A stretch of 64,000 nt of DNA from a marine group bacterium Sva0996 bin134 (GTDB lineage Bacteria; Actinomycetota; Acidimicrobiia; Acidimicrobiales; Bin134), in NCBI GenBank assembly GCA_002239105.1, contig MPNQ01000004.1:62001-126000 (forward strand), written 5' to 3'. Each line of letters starts with the position of its first letter. The first letter of the stretch is position 1. Below are positions 34,245 to 43,090 of the stretch, piece after piece. The position numbers and the translations under genes were made by a program. The notes under the pieces are model-generated. The model had not been told where the DNA came from. It did not search any database and saw only the letters and a program-made list of their open reading frames with translations.

Positions 34245-34664
34245 TCAGCCCGGTCCGCCCAGATCGGTGTCGTAGGCGCTGTACACCAGGTCGACGGCGT
34301 GATGGTTGAGCTGGTCCACCTTGTGGACTATGGCGGCCATCGACTGTTGCAGACCGGGGTAGGGCTCTTGGGCGTGCAGGCGCTGGATCTGCTGTTGCAC
34401 TGAGGCCTGGAGCTGAACCTGCTCAGAGCGGATCTTGTTCACTTGGGGCACCAAGCGAGGGGCCAACTCGATGCAGTCGTCGTATAGTCCGAGGTCGCAA
34501 TCCGAGCAGAAGCCGGTCAATGCTTGGCTGAGCTGTCCGAGCTTGTCCTCGAGCCGATGCACCCATTCGTCGGGATTGTTGGTGGGCATGCCCTCAGACA
34601 GCAGCTCTTGTAGGCCAGCCCCTGCCTTGCTCAACTCCATGCGCCAGTCTGTGTTTTCCCCCAT
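34245..34664 (-). CDS. Hypothetical helical protein with a cysteine cluster
   Basis: From ATG 34664 (GAGGAG upstream) the product is 139 residues, mostly predicted helix with many Gln and Leu (QVQLQASVQQQIQRLHAQ). A cysteine cluster (GFCSDCDLGLYDDCIEL) could bind metal. No signal peptide, membrane segment or known family is recognised. It converges on upp. Composition and a good ribosome site support a real gene. Confidence 0.6.
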   Translation of the reverse strand: MGENTDWRMELSKAGAGLQELLSEGMPTNNPDEWVHRLEDKLGQLSQALTGFCSDCDLGLYDDCIELAPRLVPQVNKIRSEQVQLQASVQQQIQRLHAQEPYPGLQQSMAAIVHKVDQLNHHAVDLVYSAYDTDLGGPG

Positions 34665-34795
34665 GGCGATCTCCTCGTCATCATGTGGGAACGACCACGC
34701 TGTCGCTCTTGGTTTCAATCTCAGCATAGGCCCGCCCCAGCGAGAAACGCCAGAGGACTTTGGTGAATTCTTCGCGAACTGTCAGCGAGAAGCCC

Positions 34796-36463
34796 TCAAC
34801 GGGCAGAGGGGCGCAGGATGTCGCCGGGATGGGCGTCCACACCGCTCGGGTCCATCTCGCCGTCGCGGCGGATGGGGGTGCCGTTCACCAGCACATGGTT
34901 GATGCCCACGGAGGCATCCGCGGTGAGCCGCTCGGCGTTGGCCGGGAAATCCCGGATTCGGCGCAGCGGTCCCGGCGCCACGGTGTCGGCGTCGAACACC
35001 ACCACGTCGGCGAAGGCCCCTTCCCGCAGATAGCCCCGGTCTTTGAGGTTGAACATGTCGGCCTGCACCGCGGAGAGCTTCCGCACGGCCTTCTCCACCG
35101 GCATGAGCTCTCGATCGCGTACCCAGTTGCCCAAGAAGTCGGTGGCTTGGGAGGCGTCGCAAAGCTGGCCCACGTGGGCGCCGGCATCCGACAGGCCCAG
35201 TGTGCAGCCGTCCTGCTGCAACAGCATGGCCACTCCCTCGGAGTCGTCGTTGGCGATTATGCAGCTGATCCGGGTGGTGAGGTTGTCGGCCACTGAGGTG
35301 TCGAGCAGCACGTCGAGGGGGCGCACTCCCTGCTCGGCGGCCACGTCGGTGAGCCGCCGGCCGATCAGCTCGGGCCGGGAGGCCGACTCAGCAATCTGGA
35401 ACGTCTCCCACCGGGGTCGCATGGCCTTTTGGTGCTCGAAGGCCTCTGCTGTGCGATCGCGCCAGTCCTCGTCGTCGTAGGCCTTGAGCCGGGCGTCTTG
35501 GTCTTCGCTCATCAAGGCAGCGAACTCGGGGTTCACATTGAGGGTGAACGGATCGGCCATCACCATCTGGAAGGTGAGCGGGCGGGGGGTGACCTGGGGC
35601 CACACCTCGATGCCCTCCTCCCATGCCTCCCGGTTGCGGGCCGCGCTCTTCACATGATTCCCGTTGGGGAAGGTCAGCAAAGCGCCGTAGGTGAACGGCA
35701 CGCCCACCTGGGGCTGCAAGGTGTAGAGGTCGTCGATGCCCACCTGCTCGCCAGGGGCTACCGACACCACGCCGCGGCGCTTTTGGCCCAGCACCCCGAT
35801 AAGCGACTCGAACTCGTCCCGAGTGGCGAACCGGCTGGGGATGGGCAGGCCATCAGCGCCCCGGTGGGTCATGGCGAAGCTGGTGGCCAGCCCGGCCGCG
35901 CCCGCGTCGATGGCCTCGGCCACTACCTCAACCATGCGGGCCACTTCCTCGTCGGTGGCGGCTCTCTCGTAGGCCTCATCGCCGATCACAAACAGCCGAA
36001 GGGCAGTGTGGCCGATGTAGGCCCCGAAGTTGAGGGCGATGCCCCGGCGGGAGATGGAGTCGAGGTACTGGGGAAACGTCTCGAAGTCCCAGGGGATGCC
36101 CTCGGCCAGACTGTCCACGTTCATGTCCTCGACGTTCTCGAGCGTGCGAGCGATGAGGTCTTGGTGGCTGGCCCGAGTGGGCGCGATGGAAAAGCCGCAG
36201 TTGCCGGCGATAACCGATGTCACCCCGTGGTAGCACGACGGCGTGAGCGCCGGATCCCAGAACACTTGGGCGTCGTAGTGGGTGTGGATGTCGATGAAGC
36301 CGGGGGCCACCACTTGGCCGCTGGCATCCAGTTCGGCTTTGCCCGACAGCCCCGAACCGATCTCGCTGATGCGGTCCCCGGTGATGGCGATGTCGGCCAC
36401 CCGTCCCGGCTCGCCCGAGCCGTCCACCACGGTTCCTCCACGAATGACGATGTCTGCGCTCAT
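34796..36463 (-). CDS. N-acyl-D-amino-acid deacylase-like amidohydrolase
   Basis: From ATG 36463 (GGGAG ten bases upstream) the product is 555 residues. It shows the D-aminoacylase/D-hydantoinase-like fold: IVIRGGTVVDGSGEPG, metal-binding GFIDIHTHYDAQVFWDP, SVIAGNCGFSIAP, LGLSDAGAHVGQLCDA with the Asp ligand, and the C-terminal beta part HVLVNGTPI. Family members hydrolyse N-acyl-D-amino acids or related cyclic amides; the true substrate is unknown. The AcoX-like kinase lies upstream on the same strand. Confidence 0.88.
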   Translation of the reverse strand: MSADIVIRGGTVVDGSGEPGRVADIAITGDRISEIGSGLSGKAELDASGQVVAPGFIDIHTHYDAQVFWDPALTPSCYHGVTSVIAGNCGFSIAPTRASHQDLIARTLENVEDMNVDSLAEGIPWDFETFPQYLDSISRRGIALNFGAYIGHTALRLFVIGDEAYERAATDEEVARMVEVVAEAIDAGAAGLATSFAMTHRGADGLPIPSRFATRDEFESLIGVLGQKRRGVVSVAPGEQVGIDDLYTLQPQVGVPFTYGALLTFPNGNHVKSAARNREAWEEGIEVWPQVTPRPLTFQMVMADPFTLNVNPEFAALMSEDQDARLKAYDDEDWRDRTAEAFEHQKAMRPRWETFQIAESASRPELIGRRLTDVAAEQGVRPLDVLLDTSVADNLTTRISCIIANDDSEGVAMLLQQDGCTLGLSDAGAHVGQLCDASQATDFLGNWVRDRELMPVEKAVRKLSAVQADMFNLKDRGYLREGAFADVVVFDADTVAPGPLRRIRDFPANAERLTADASVGINHVLVNGTPIRRDGEMDPSGVDAHPGDILRPSAR

Positions 36464-36494
36464 AGGTTGAATTCTCCCACGCCTCGTTTGAATC

Positions 36495-37517
36495 TCAGGT
36501 GTCCAAGTCTCCCACGCGTACCTCAAACGCGCCCGTTCGTGCCCCTGAATGCACCACCGACCCCACGTCGATAACCCGGGGGCCGCTGCGCTCCACCTGT
36601 AGCGATGCCGTCTGGTCAGGGCCCAGGCGGCGGCTGCGTTCTCCGTCGAAGGCCAGCAGGCACGGCCCCGCCACCGGCACCGGGACATCGAGCTCCAGGT
36701 ATTCGCTTCGGGCCAACCCGACGGTGGCGAACCATCCTGGTGCCAGCGCGGCCCGCACCAATCGCCCCGGGTTGCGGCTGGGGGGCGTGAACTCCAGCAC
36801 CACCCCGCGCTCCTCTGCGGGAGTGCAGGGCAGCACGGCTCCGGCCAGGCCGCTGAAGCCGATGGCCGCGGGATCAGCTTGGGTGAACGCGCCGATCATC
36901 ATCGTCTCGGGGTCGAACAACTCCAGGGAGCCGACGTAGGGATCGTTCACTGCGACCGCGTCGATCAGCGCCATATCGGCGTCGGGCTCGCCATCAACCC
37001 CGTGCACCTTCACGGCCACCACTTTGGCCCGTTGCGAGTGGGAACGAAGATCTACCGATTCGGAGGCGATCAGCCCGGCGGCCACCCCGGCGACGGTGGG
37101 CTCCACATGGATGGGAAAGGCATTGTTGGTGCCGGTGGACAGGGGGATCAGCGGTGCGTCCGGCCATCCCAGCGCCAATGCCCGATTGGTACCGTCGCCC
37201 CCCAGGCTGACCAAAGCGCCGCACCCCGCGTCTCGCATCGCCCGGGCCGCATCCATCGAATCACGCTCAGTGTGATGCAAGGGCAGATCCAGTATTTCCA
37301 CCTTTACCGGCAATTGGAGGTTCTCGGTGGCCCGCCGGGTGATGGAAAACGGGTCGCGGGTCAGCACCAAATGCTCGGCCCCCGACTCGGTTGCCCCGTG
37401 GATGACGCGGCGCAGAATGCTGATCTTGTCCTCGATAGTCGACGAGCCCGCGCTGGTGAGCAGACGCCGCACATCGCTGCCCGAACGCGGGTTCACCAAG
37501 ATGCCGACTGTGGACAC
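36495..37517 (-). CDS. AcoX/NAD-kinase-like protein
   Basis: This 340-residue protein of the ATP-NAD kinase superfamily starts VGILVNPRSGSDVRR. It carries the nucleotide-binding LVSLGGDGTNRALALGW (GGDGT motif) and PLSTGTNNAFP. The all-beta C-terminal domain follows. This pattern is that of AcoX-type proteins, found near acetoin genes but not biochemically settled. The start GTG 37517 sits next to GGAGGA with almost no spacer, so the exact start is uncertain. It is divergent from the LysM lipoprotein. Confidence 0.85.
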   Translation of the reverse strand: MSTVGILVNPRSGSDVRRLLTSAGSSTIEDKISILRRVIHGATESGAEHLVLTRDPFSITRRATENLQLPVKVEILDLPLHHTERDSMDAARAMRDAGCGALVSLGGDGTNRALALGWPDAPLIPLSTGTNNAFPIHVEPTVAGVAAGLIASESVDLRSHSQRAKVVAVKVHGVDGEPDADMALIDAVAVNDPYVGSLELFDPETMMIGAFTQADPAAIGFSGLAGAVLPCTPAEERGVVLEFTPPSRNPGRLVRAALAPGWFATVGLARSEYLELDVPVPVAGPCLLAFDGERSRRLGPDQTASLQVERSGPRVIDVGSVVHSGARTGAFEVRVGDLDT

Positions 37518-37649
37518 TCCTCCATGTTGTCAGCATCGGTTCACCATGTGGTCAGTCGCAGTTCTCAACCCACGTCGAGAATCGTCTTTTTTAGTTTCGG
37601 GGTGTTTTGCGTAATGTTGGGGGTCACTGGCAGTAGAGGAGGTGTCGCC

Positions 37650-38195
37650 ATGCGCCGGGCGCGAGTGTTGTTGATGGTGCTGCTGTTGGCCGTGTTGGGC
37701 GCGGCCTGCGGCGGCGGAGGGGGGACGACTTCGGAAGATCGTCCCATCGGGCTGGAATCCGACGAGTTGGCAACGACCACCGTCGAGGTACCGGTCCCCA
37801 CCCCGCCCCCGACCCCCACGCCCACCTCCACACCGGAGGCGTTTATCTATGTGGTGAGGTCAGGCGACACGCTGGCCACCATCGCTTCCGAATTCGGCAT
37901 CACCTGGCAAGAGATCGACGCGGTCAACGAGTTGGAGAATCCCAACATCTTGAACATCGGTCAGGAGATCGAGATACCCCAGGACGCGCCGGTGGTACTC
38001 AATAGCGACGGCACCGTCCGTCCCGGCGAGCGCACCCACACCGTGGTGCAGGGCGACACCCTGTTGGGGATCGCCCTTCAGTACGGCAAGACGCTGGACG
38101 AGATATTGGTGGCCAACAACATCACCGCGGCCAACCTGATTCAGGTCGGCCAACAGCTCATCATCCCGCCCGATGAGGAAGCGCCGGCGCCGTAG
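37650..38195 (+). CDS. LysM-domain lipoprotein
   Basis: From ATG 37650 (GAGGAGG seven bases upstream) the protein is 181 residues. A lipoprotein signal (VLLMVLLLAVLGAAC, Cys20) and a Gly/Thr/Pro-rich spacer precede two LysM domains: residues about 66-110 (YVVRSGDTLATIASEFG) and 129-173 (HTVVQGDTLLGIALQYG). It probably binds peptidoglycan while anchored in the membrane. TAATGT upstream (37612) is a possible -10. No catalytic domain is attached. Confidence 0.92.
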   Translation: MRRARVLLMVLLLAVLGAACGGGGGTTSEDRPIGLESDELATTTVEVPVPTPPPTPTPTSTPEAFIYVVRSGDTLATIASEFGITWQEIDAVNELENPNILNIGQEIEIPQDAPVVLNSDGTVRPGERTHTVVQGDTLLGIALQYGKTLDEILVANNITAANLIQVGQQLIIPPDEEAPAP

Positions 38196-38279
38196 GTCAT
38201 CACCCTTCTAGGTCTCTGGCCTGAGGACAACCTTCAGATATCCACAACTCCGGCCGACCGCGCTTCTAGTGTGGGCCGC

Positions 38280-38477
38280 ATGGCCGTTCCGGCTCGTGCA
38301 TGGCTCTTCGCACCGAAGGCGCGGCGCAAGGCCACCATGTGGTGCCCGCGCTGCGATGTCACCTGGTGGGGTACCGCGCGCGACACCTGCTGGTCGTGTC
38401 GCCAGCACACCGCCACCACCCCGGCCCCGACCGCCAAGATTCGAGTGCTGGCCACCAGCACGGTCGGCGAGTCGTGA
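38280..38477 (+). CDS. Small zinc-ribbon protein
   Basis: From ATG 38280 (GTG 38271 is also possible) this is a 65-residue basic protein with two CxxC knuckles (WCPRCDVTWW and CWSCRQH), a typical zinc ribbon. Its TGA overlaps the GTG start of the next gene (GTGA). That conserved-looking coupling supports both genes. The function is unknown; it could be a partner of the membrane protein downstream. Confidence 0.7.
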   Translation: MAVPARAWLFAPKARRKATMWCPRCDVTWWGTARDTCWSCRQHTATTPAPTAKIRVLATSTVGES

Positions 38478-39406
38478 ACGCTGGACTTGTAATTCCAGCT
38501 GTCATCATCTTGGGCTGCGCCTTGATTGCGGTCATCGTGGCCTTGACAACCCGCAAGAAGCGAGCCTTGTGGGACATCTTCCCCGGCCCGGTTCCCGATA
38601 CAGATTTGGAGTCGCCGCGCCGCGGGCCCGTGCTGTTCGACGGTGGGGACGAGTTGCCTGCCCCGGGAAACGAAGCCGACGGTGACAACGGCAAACCGAA
38701 ACTCGAGTTGGTTGAAGACCCGACAGGGGATGTCGCTGCCGTGGTGGATATCTCCCGTCCCGACCATGAAGGCCTGGCCGAATGGCATCGGCGCTACGAC
38801 CAGACGGTGTCGGCCTGGATTGAGAACCACCAGAGAGTGTTGGGCGACATGAGCGCCTCGGGTCTTCAAGTCGATATGGGCAACCGCGACAAGCTCTTGG
38901 CCGGGCACGAAGACCTGGCCCCGAAAATGCGGGAGGCCATCGCCAGCCATCCCTCGCCGGTGATGCGGGCCGAACTGAGCGCCATGCACGTGGCCGGGGA
39001 AGCGGCGGTGTTCGCGGTGATCAAGGGCGACTACGAGACCGCCCGCCGCCAGCACCTCATCTACGTGCAGTACCGAGATGAATGGATCGAGCGCCTGCGC
39101 CAGTTCTCCGCGGAACCGATGAGCAATCTGCGAGCGGTGATGAACACCGACGAGTTCGAGCTGGAGGAAATCCGCGCCGCACTGGAAAGCGCTCTGAGCG
39201 ACACCGAAGACCCCGAAGATGTCGAACCTGTCTTCGAGGCCCCGCTGGTGGTCAGAGAAGACACGACTTCGGTCTTCGACTTGGACGAGCAACCCAAAAA
39301 GGCCCTGGAGACCGCGGTCGGCACCCCCGAGGACACCACCGCCGACCTAGACGGCGGCCGAATCCGCCGCCTCTTCCGCCGCAAAAGCACCCCCGAAGAC
39401 GAATAG
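38474..39406 (+). CDS. Membrane-anchored hypothetical protein with a helical domain
   Basis: From GTG 38474 the product is 310 residues. One N-terminal membrane helix (LVIPAVIILGCALIAVIVAL) is followed by positive residues (TTRKKR), so the rest is probably cytoplasmic. A helical region (about 90-250: DHEGLAEWHRRYDQTVSAWIE, MREAIASHPSPVMRAELSAM) contains a recurring charged pattern. The C-terminus is acidic, then ends with a basic stretch (RIRRLFRRK). No family is recognised. It is translationally coupled to the zinc-ribbon gene. Confidence 0.7.
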   Translation: MNAGLVIPAVIILGCALIAVIVALTTRKKRALWDIFPGPVPDTDLESPRRGPVLFDGGDELPAPGNEADGDNGKPKLELVEDPTGDVAAVVDISRPDHEGLAEWHRRYDQTVSAWIENHQRVLGDMSASGLQVDMGNRDKLLAGHEDLAPKMREAIASHPSPVMRAELSAMHVAGEAAVFAVIKGDYETARRQHLIYVQYRDEWIERLRQFSAEPMSNLRAVMNTDEFELEEIRAALESALSDTEDPEDVEPVFEAPLVVREDTTSVFDLDEQPKKALETAVGTPEDTTADLDGGRIRRLFRRKSTPEDE

Positions 39407-39436
39407 GGCCAAGAGCAAGGCCTAGGCCTGAACGGT

Positions 39437-41392
39437 CTACACCAGGTCGGGGTCGCAGATGATCTCGACAAGGGCGGGGCCGGGGTGGGAGAGGGCAGTT
39501 TGGAGGGCGTCGTCTAGTTGGTCGGGGGCGGTGACTTGGAGGCCGAGGGCGCCGCACAGGTTGGCGTAGGAGGCGAAGTCGGGGTTGTGGAGGGCGGTCT
39601 GCCACACGTCCCAGTGGCCGGCCCGCTGCTCTTTGGAGATCTTGCCCAGCTGCGAGTTGTTCAACAGCACATGGGTGATGTCCATTTCGTACTTCACCGC
39701 GGTGGTCAATTCCATGGCGTACTGGCCGAACCCGCCGTCGCCGCTGACGCTGATGATCGGGCGACGGTGGCCCACCGCGGCCCATGCTCCCATTGCCGCC
39801 GGCAAGCCGAACCCGATCGACCCCAGGTAGCCCGACATGAGCACCGACTGGGCCTGGGTCTCGAAGTACCGCCCAAAGGAGTAGGTGTTGTTGCCCACGT
39901 CCACCGCGATCACCGCATCGGGCGGGCACAGCCGGCTGAGCGAGTCGAACACCACGGCGGAGTTGACCCCTCGGCCCTGGTCATCGGCAAGCCGGGATGC
40001 CTTCTCCCGCCGCCAGATGGCCCACCGCTCAGCCACCTCAGCCCGGTGGTCGCCGCAGGAAGCCCCACCGGCCAGCCGCTCGGCCAGCGCTCGGGCGGTT
40101 ACCCCGACGTGGCCCAGCACCGGCACGTCCACCGGGTGGAACCGGCCCAGCGCCATCGGGTCGTAGTCCACCTGAACGATGGGCTTGTAGGAGGCGATGC
40201 CAGTGTGGTTGGAGAACGACGCCCCAAAGGCCACAATCAGGTCACTCTCGTTCATGAACCAACTGGCGATGGGAGTCCCAGAGCGGCCCATCACACCGCA
40301 GCCCAGCGGGTGCTGGTCGCTGATCTGCCCCTTGGCCTTGAACGTGGTGGCCACCGGCGCACCCAGCTGCTCAGCAAGGGCAACCACTTCGGCGGTGTCG
40401 AACCGGGCCCCGGCCCCTAGTACGAACAGCGGTCGATGGGCCGCCGAGATGCGGGCCACCGCGGCCTCCAGCGCGTCGGGAGACGGGGGCATCTCGGGGC
40501 TCACCAGCCTCCCCTCGGGGCTGCCAGCCACCGCGCCGTCGGCCGCAGGCTGCACCTGGACCTCGTCCGGCAGCACCAACAGGGCCACATCGCGCTGCAC
40601 CAGCGCGGTCTTGCACGCCAGGCTGGCGAGCTCGGCGTGGTCCGACCGGGCCGACACGGTCTGGTTGTACGCGGCCACATCGGCGAACGCCCCCTCCAGG
40701 TCCACGTCTTGGAATGCGCCCCGGCCCCGAACTGACGACGGCACCTGGCCGCACAGGGCCAACACCGGGGCCCGGTCGACCTTGGCGTCGTACAGCCCGG
40801 TCATAAGGTTGGTAGACCCCGGGCCGGCGATGGCAAAACAGGCGGCCAGCTCGCCGGTGAGCTTGCCGTAGGCGGTGGCTGCGAACGAGGCCGCCCCCTC
40901 GTGGCGGATGCCGAAAAAGCGCAAGTCGCCCCTCTGTTCAGCCTCCCGCAGAGCGTCGGCGAACCCCAGATTGGAGTGGCCCACCATCCCAAACACGGCC
41001 CGCACGCCCCAGCTCACCAGGGTCTCCACCATCACGTCCGACACAGTGCGCACTCGGGCCGCTTCGGCGGGCAGTTCTACGTACACACCGTCGTCCCGCT
41101 CCTGTACCGGGTAGCAGGCCGGAGCGTCGTCGAACCCCTCCGGCGGGGAGCCGTCGAGGGGGTTGTAGTCGTAGCCGTGCCACGGACATCGCAGCCAGCC
41201 GTTCTCAATGGAACCCTCGCCCAGTGGCCCGCCTTGGTGAGGACAGCGGTTGTCCAAGGCGCCGAAAGCTCCCTGATAGCAAGTGACGGCCAAGCTGTTG
41301 CGTCCCACAGTGACGGTGCGAACACGCCCCTCAGCCAGCTCCTCGGGCTCTAGGACCTTGTGCCATCCGCCGGTTTGAGTCTCGTCGTCCAC
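39437..41392 (-). CDS. Fusion of a Rieske [2Fe-2S] domain to a ThDP-dependent enzyme
   Basis: This is a 651-residue protein. Residues about 10-108 are a Rieske ferredoxin with CPHQGG (Cys50, His52) and CPWHGYDYNP (Cys69, His72). From about 115 a complete acetolactate synthase/pyruvate oxidase-like module follows: PYR domain with the cofactor-activating Glu (IRHEGAASFAATAYGKLTG), central domain (RPLFVLGAGARFDTAE), and PP domain with VSGDGGFGQYAMEL then LLNNSQLG (GDG-NN ThDP/Mg site). The fused electron carrier suggests an oxidoreductive 2-oxoacid reaction rather than a synthase; substrate and acceptor are unknown. The start is GTG 41392 with TAGGGT seven bases upstream (leaderless). Confidence 0.88.
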   Translation of the reverse strand: MDDETQTGGWHKVLEPEELAEGRVRTVTVGRNSLAVTCYQGAFGALDNRCPHQGGPLGEGSIENGWLRCPWHGYDYNPLDGSPPEGFDDAPACYPVQERDDGVYVELPAEAARVRTVSDVMVETLVSWGVRAVFGMVGHSNLGFADALREAEQRGDLRFFGIRHEGAASFAATAYGKLTGELAACFAIAGPGSTNLMTGLYDAKVDRAPVLALCGQVPSSVRGRGAFQDVDLEGAFADVAAYNQTVSARSDHAELASLACKTALVQRDVALLVLPDEVQVQPAADGAVAGSPEGRLVSPEMPPSPDALEAAVARISAAHRPLFVLGAGARFDTAEVVALAEQLGAPVATTFKAKGQISDQHPLGCGVMGRSGTPIASWFMNESDLIVAFGASFSNHTGIASYKPIVQVDYDPMALGRFHPVDVPVLGHVGVTARALAERLAGGASCGDHRAEVAERWAIWRREKASRLADDQGRGVNSAVVFDSLSRLCPPDAVIAVDVGNNTYSFGRYFETQAQSVLMSGYLGSIGFGLPAAMGAWAAVGHRRPIISVSGDGGFGQYAMELTTAVKYEMDITHVLLNNSQLGKISKEQRAGHWDVWQTALHNPDFASYANLCGALGLQVTAPDQLDDALQTALSHPGPALVEIICDPDLV

Positions 41393-41399
41393 TATTAGA

Positions 41400-41405
41400 A
41401 CCCTA
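41400..41405 (-). promoter_or_regulatory. -10 element TAGGGT of the Rieske-ThDP gene
   Basis: TAGGGT, seven bases, then GTG on the minus strand. No Shine-Dalgarno is seen. Confidence 0.45.
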
Positions 41406-41528
41406 CGCCTCCCGATGGCGATTTCGACGGGCAGGAAATAATCCAGACCTCTTTAGTCAGGTATTGGCCCAACGGGGTAGGATGGGCGAACTTAATCCCA
41501 CGATTCGCAGCACAACAAGGAGCCGAAA

Positions 41529-42158
41529 ATGGCTATTCGACTGGGCGACACCGCCCCTGATTTCACCGCCGACACCACCGAGGGAACCATCTCCTTCCAT
41601 GAGTGGAAGGGCGACTCCTGGGCGGTTCTGTTCTCCCATCCCAAGGACTTCACCCCGGTATGCACCACCGAGCTGGGCTACACGGCCCGGCTGGCCGAGC
41701 AGTTCGCCGCCCGCAACGTGAAGGTCATCGGCCTGTCGTGCGACACGGTGGATGACCACGTCGCCTGGTCGCAAGACATCGAGGACACCCAAGGCATCCG
41801 CCCGAACTTCCCGATGATCGGAGATGCCGATCGCACCGTGGCCGACCTCTACGACATGATCCACCCCAACGCCAGCGACACCATGACGGTGCGCTCGGTG
41901 TTCGTTATCGCCCCCGACAACACGGTCAAGCTCACAATCACCTATCCGGCCAGCACCGGTCGAAACTTCGACGAGGTGCTGCGGGTGATCGACTCGCTCC
42001 AGCTCACTGCCACCAAAAGGGTGGCCACGCCGGTGAACTGGCAGCACGGCGATGACGTGATCATCGTTCCTGCCCTCTCCAATGAAGAGGCCGCCGAGCT
42101 GTTTCCCAGCGGTTGGGACGAGCAAAAGCCCTACCTTCGTGTAGTCTCCCAGCCATAA
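41529..42158 (+). CDS. 1-Cys peroxiredoxin (Prx6 family)
   Basis: This 209-residue cytoplasmic peroxidase reduces H2O2 and organic peroxides. The peroxidatic Cys45 is in FTPVCTTELG; RSVFVIAPDNTVKL and a C-terminal dimerisation region (ATPVNWQHGDDVIIVP) mark the Prx6 class. AGGAG lies 7 bases before ATG, with TAGGAT (41478) as a possible -10. It stands between the divergent Rieske-ThDP gene and an ABC exporter. Confidence 0.95.
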   Translation: MAIRLGDTAPDFTADTTEGTISFHEWKGDSWAVLFSHPKDFTPVCTTELGYTARLAEQFAARNVKVIGLSCDTVDDHVAWSQDIEDTQGIRPNFPMIGDADRTVADLYDMIHPNASDTMTVRSVFVIAPDNTVKLTITYPASTGRNFDEVLRVIDSLQLTATKRVATPVNWQHGDDVIIVPALSNEEAAELFPSGWDEQKPYLRVVSQP

Positions 42159-42204
42159 ATTCCGCGGAGGGAAATCTGGCTAACGCCGAAGGGGTGCTAT
42201 TTCC

Positions 42205-43035
42205 ATGAGCGACGCGTCCACGCTGGCCACCGACATCATGGCCGCCGCCCATGCAGTAGACGCCGTCAAGATCTACGGTTCGGGCGAGACCGAAGTAAGA
42301 GCCCTAGACGGCGTGGACATCACCTTTGAGCAAGGCAAGTTCACCGCCATCATGGGCCCGTCGGGTTCGGGCAAGTCCACCCTCATGCACTGCATGGCCG
42401 CCCTCGACAACCTCACCGAAGGCCAGGCTTTCATCGGCGACACCGACCTGAGCACCCTCACCGATAAAGAACTCACCTTGCTGCGCCGCGATCGACTTGG
42501 GTTCATCTTCCAGGCATTCAACCTGGTCCCCACGCTGAACGCAATCGAGAACATCACCCTGCCGATGGACCTAGCTCGTCGCGAGCCCGACCAGGAGTGG
42601 GTCGACAACGTGATCGCCACCGTTGGACTGGGCGATCGACTGACCCACCGGCCCAACGAGCTGTCGGGCGGCCAGCAACAGCGGGTGGCGGTGTCTAGGG
42701 CGCTGGCCAGCCAGCCGGAGATCATCTTTGCCGACGAACCGACCGGAAACCTCGACTCCCGGTCGGGCAACGACGTGCTTAAGTTCATGCGCGATGCGGT
42801 CGACGAATTGGGCCAGACCATCGTGATGGTCACTCACGACGCCAAAGCGGCATCGTATGCCGATCGGACAGTGTTCTTAGCCGACGGTCTCCTCCAGGGC
42901 GAGATGCTCAACCCCACCGCCGATCAGATCCTCGACTACATGAAGATCCTGCAAGTGGGCCAGTTCGTTCGGGGCATACCAAAGGGGGCCACCATGGAAG
43001 AAGTGCTCGAATACATGAAGGACCTGGACGACTGA
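42205..43035 (+). CDS. MacB/LolD-type ABC transporter ATPase
   Basis: This 276-residue ATPase has Walker A MGPSGSGKSTLMHC, Q-loop LGFIFQAFNLVPTLNA, signature LSGGQQQRVAVSRAL and Walker B IIFADEPTGNLDSRSG. Type VII (MacB-like) ABC systems work mechanically with FtsX-type permeases. An extra C-terminal about 45 residues (NPTADQILDYMKILQVG...) extend beyond the normal end. ATG 42205 has AAGGGG upstream; ATG 42238 is an alternative. Two large permeases follow. Confidence 0.94.
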   Translation: MSDASTLATDIMAAAHAVDAVKIYGSGETEVRALDGVDITFEQGKFTAIMGPSGSGKSTLMHCMAALDNLTEGQAFIGDTDLSTLTDKELTLLRRDRLGFIFQAFNLVPTLNAIENITLPMDLARREPDQEWVDNVIATVGLGDRLTHRPNELSGGQQQRVAVSRALASQPEIIFADEPTGNLDSRSGNDVLKFMRDAVDELGQTIVMVTHDAKAASYADRTVFLADGLLQGEMLNPTADQILDYMKILQVGQFVRGIPKGATMEEVLEYMKDLDD

Positions 43036-43090
43036 GTTCGGGCGCAGCCAGGTAACCCGGCCTTGAAGTTCAAAACCCGGTAAACGGCCA

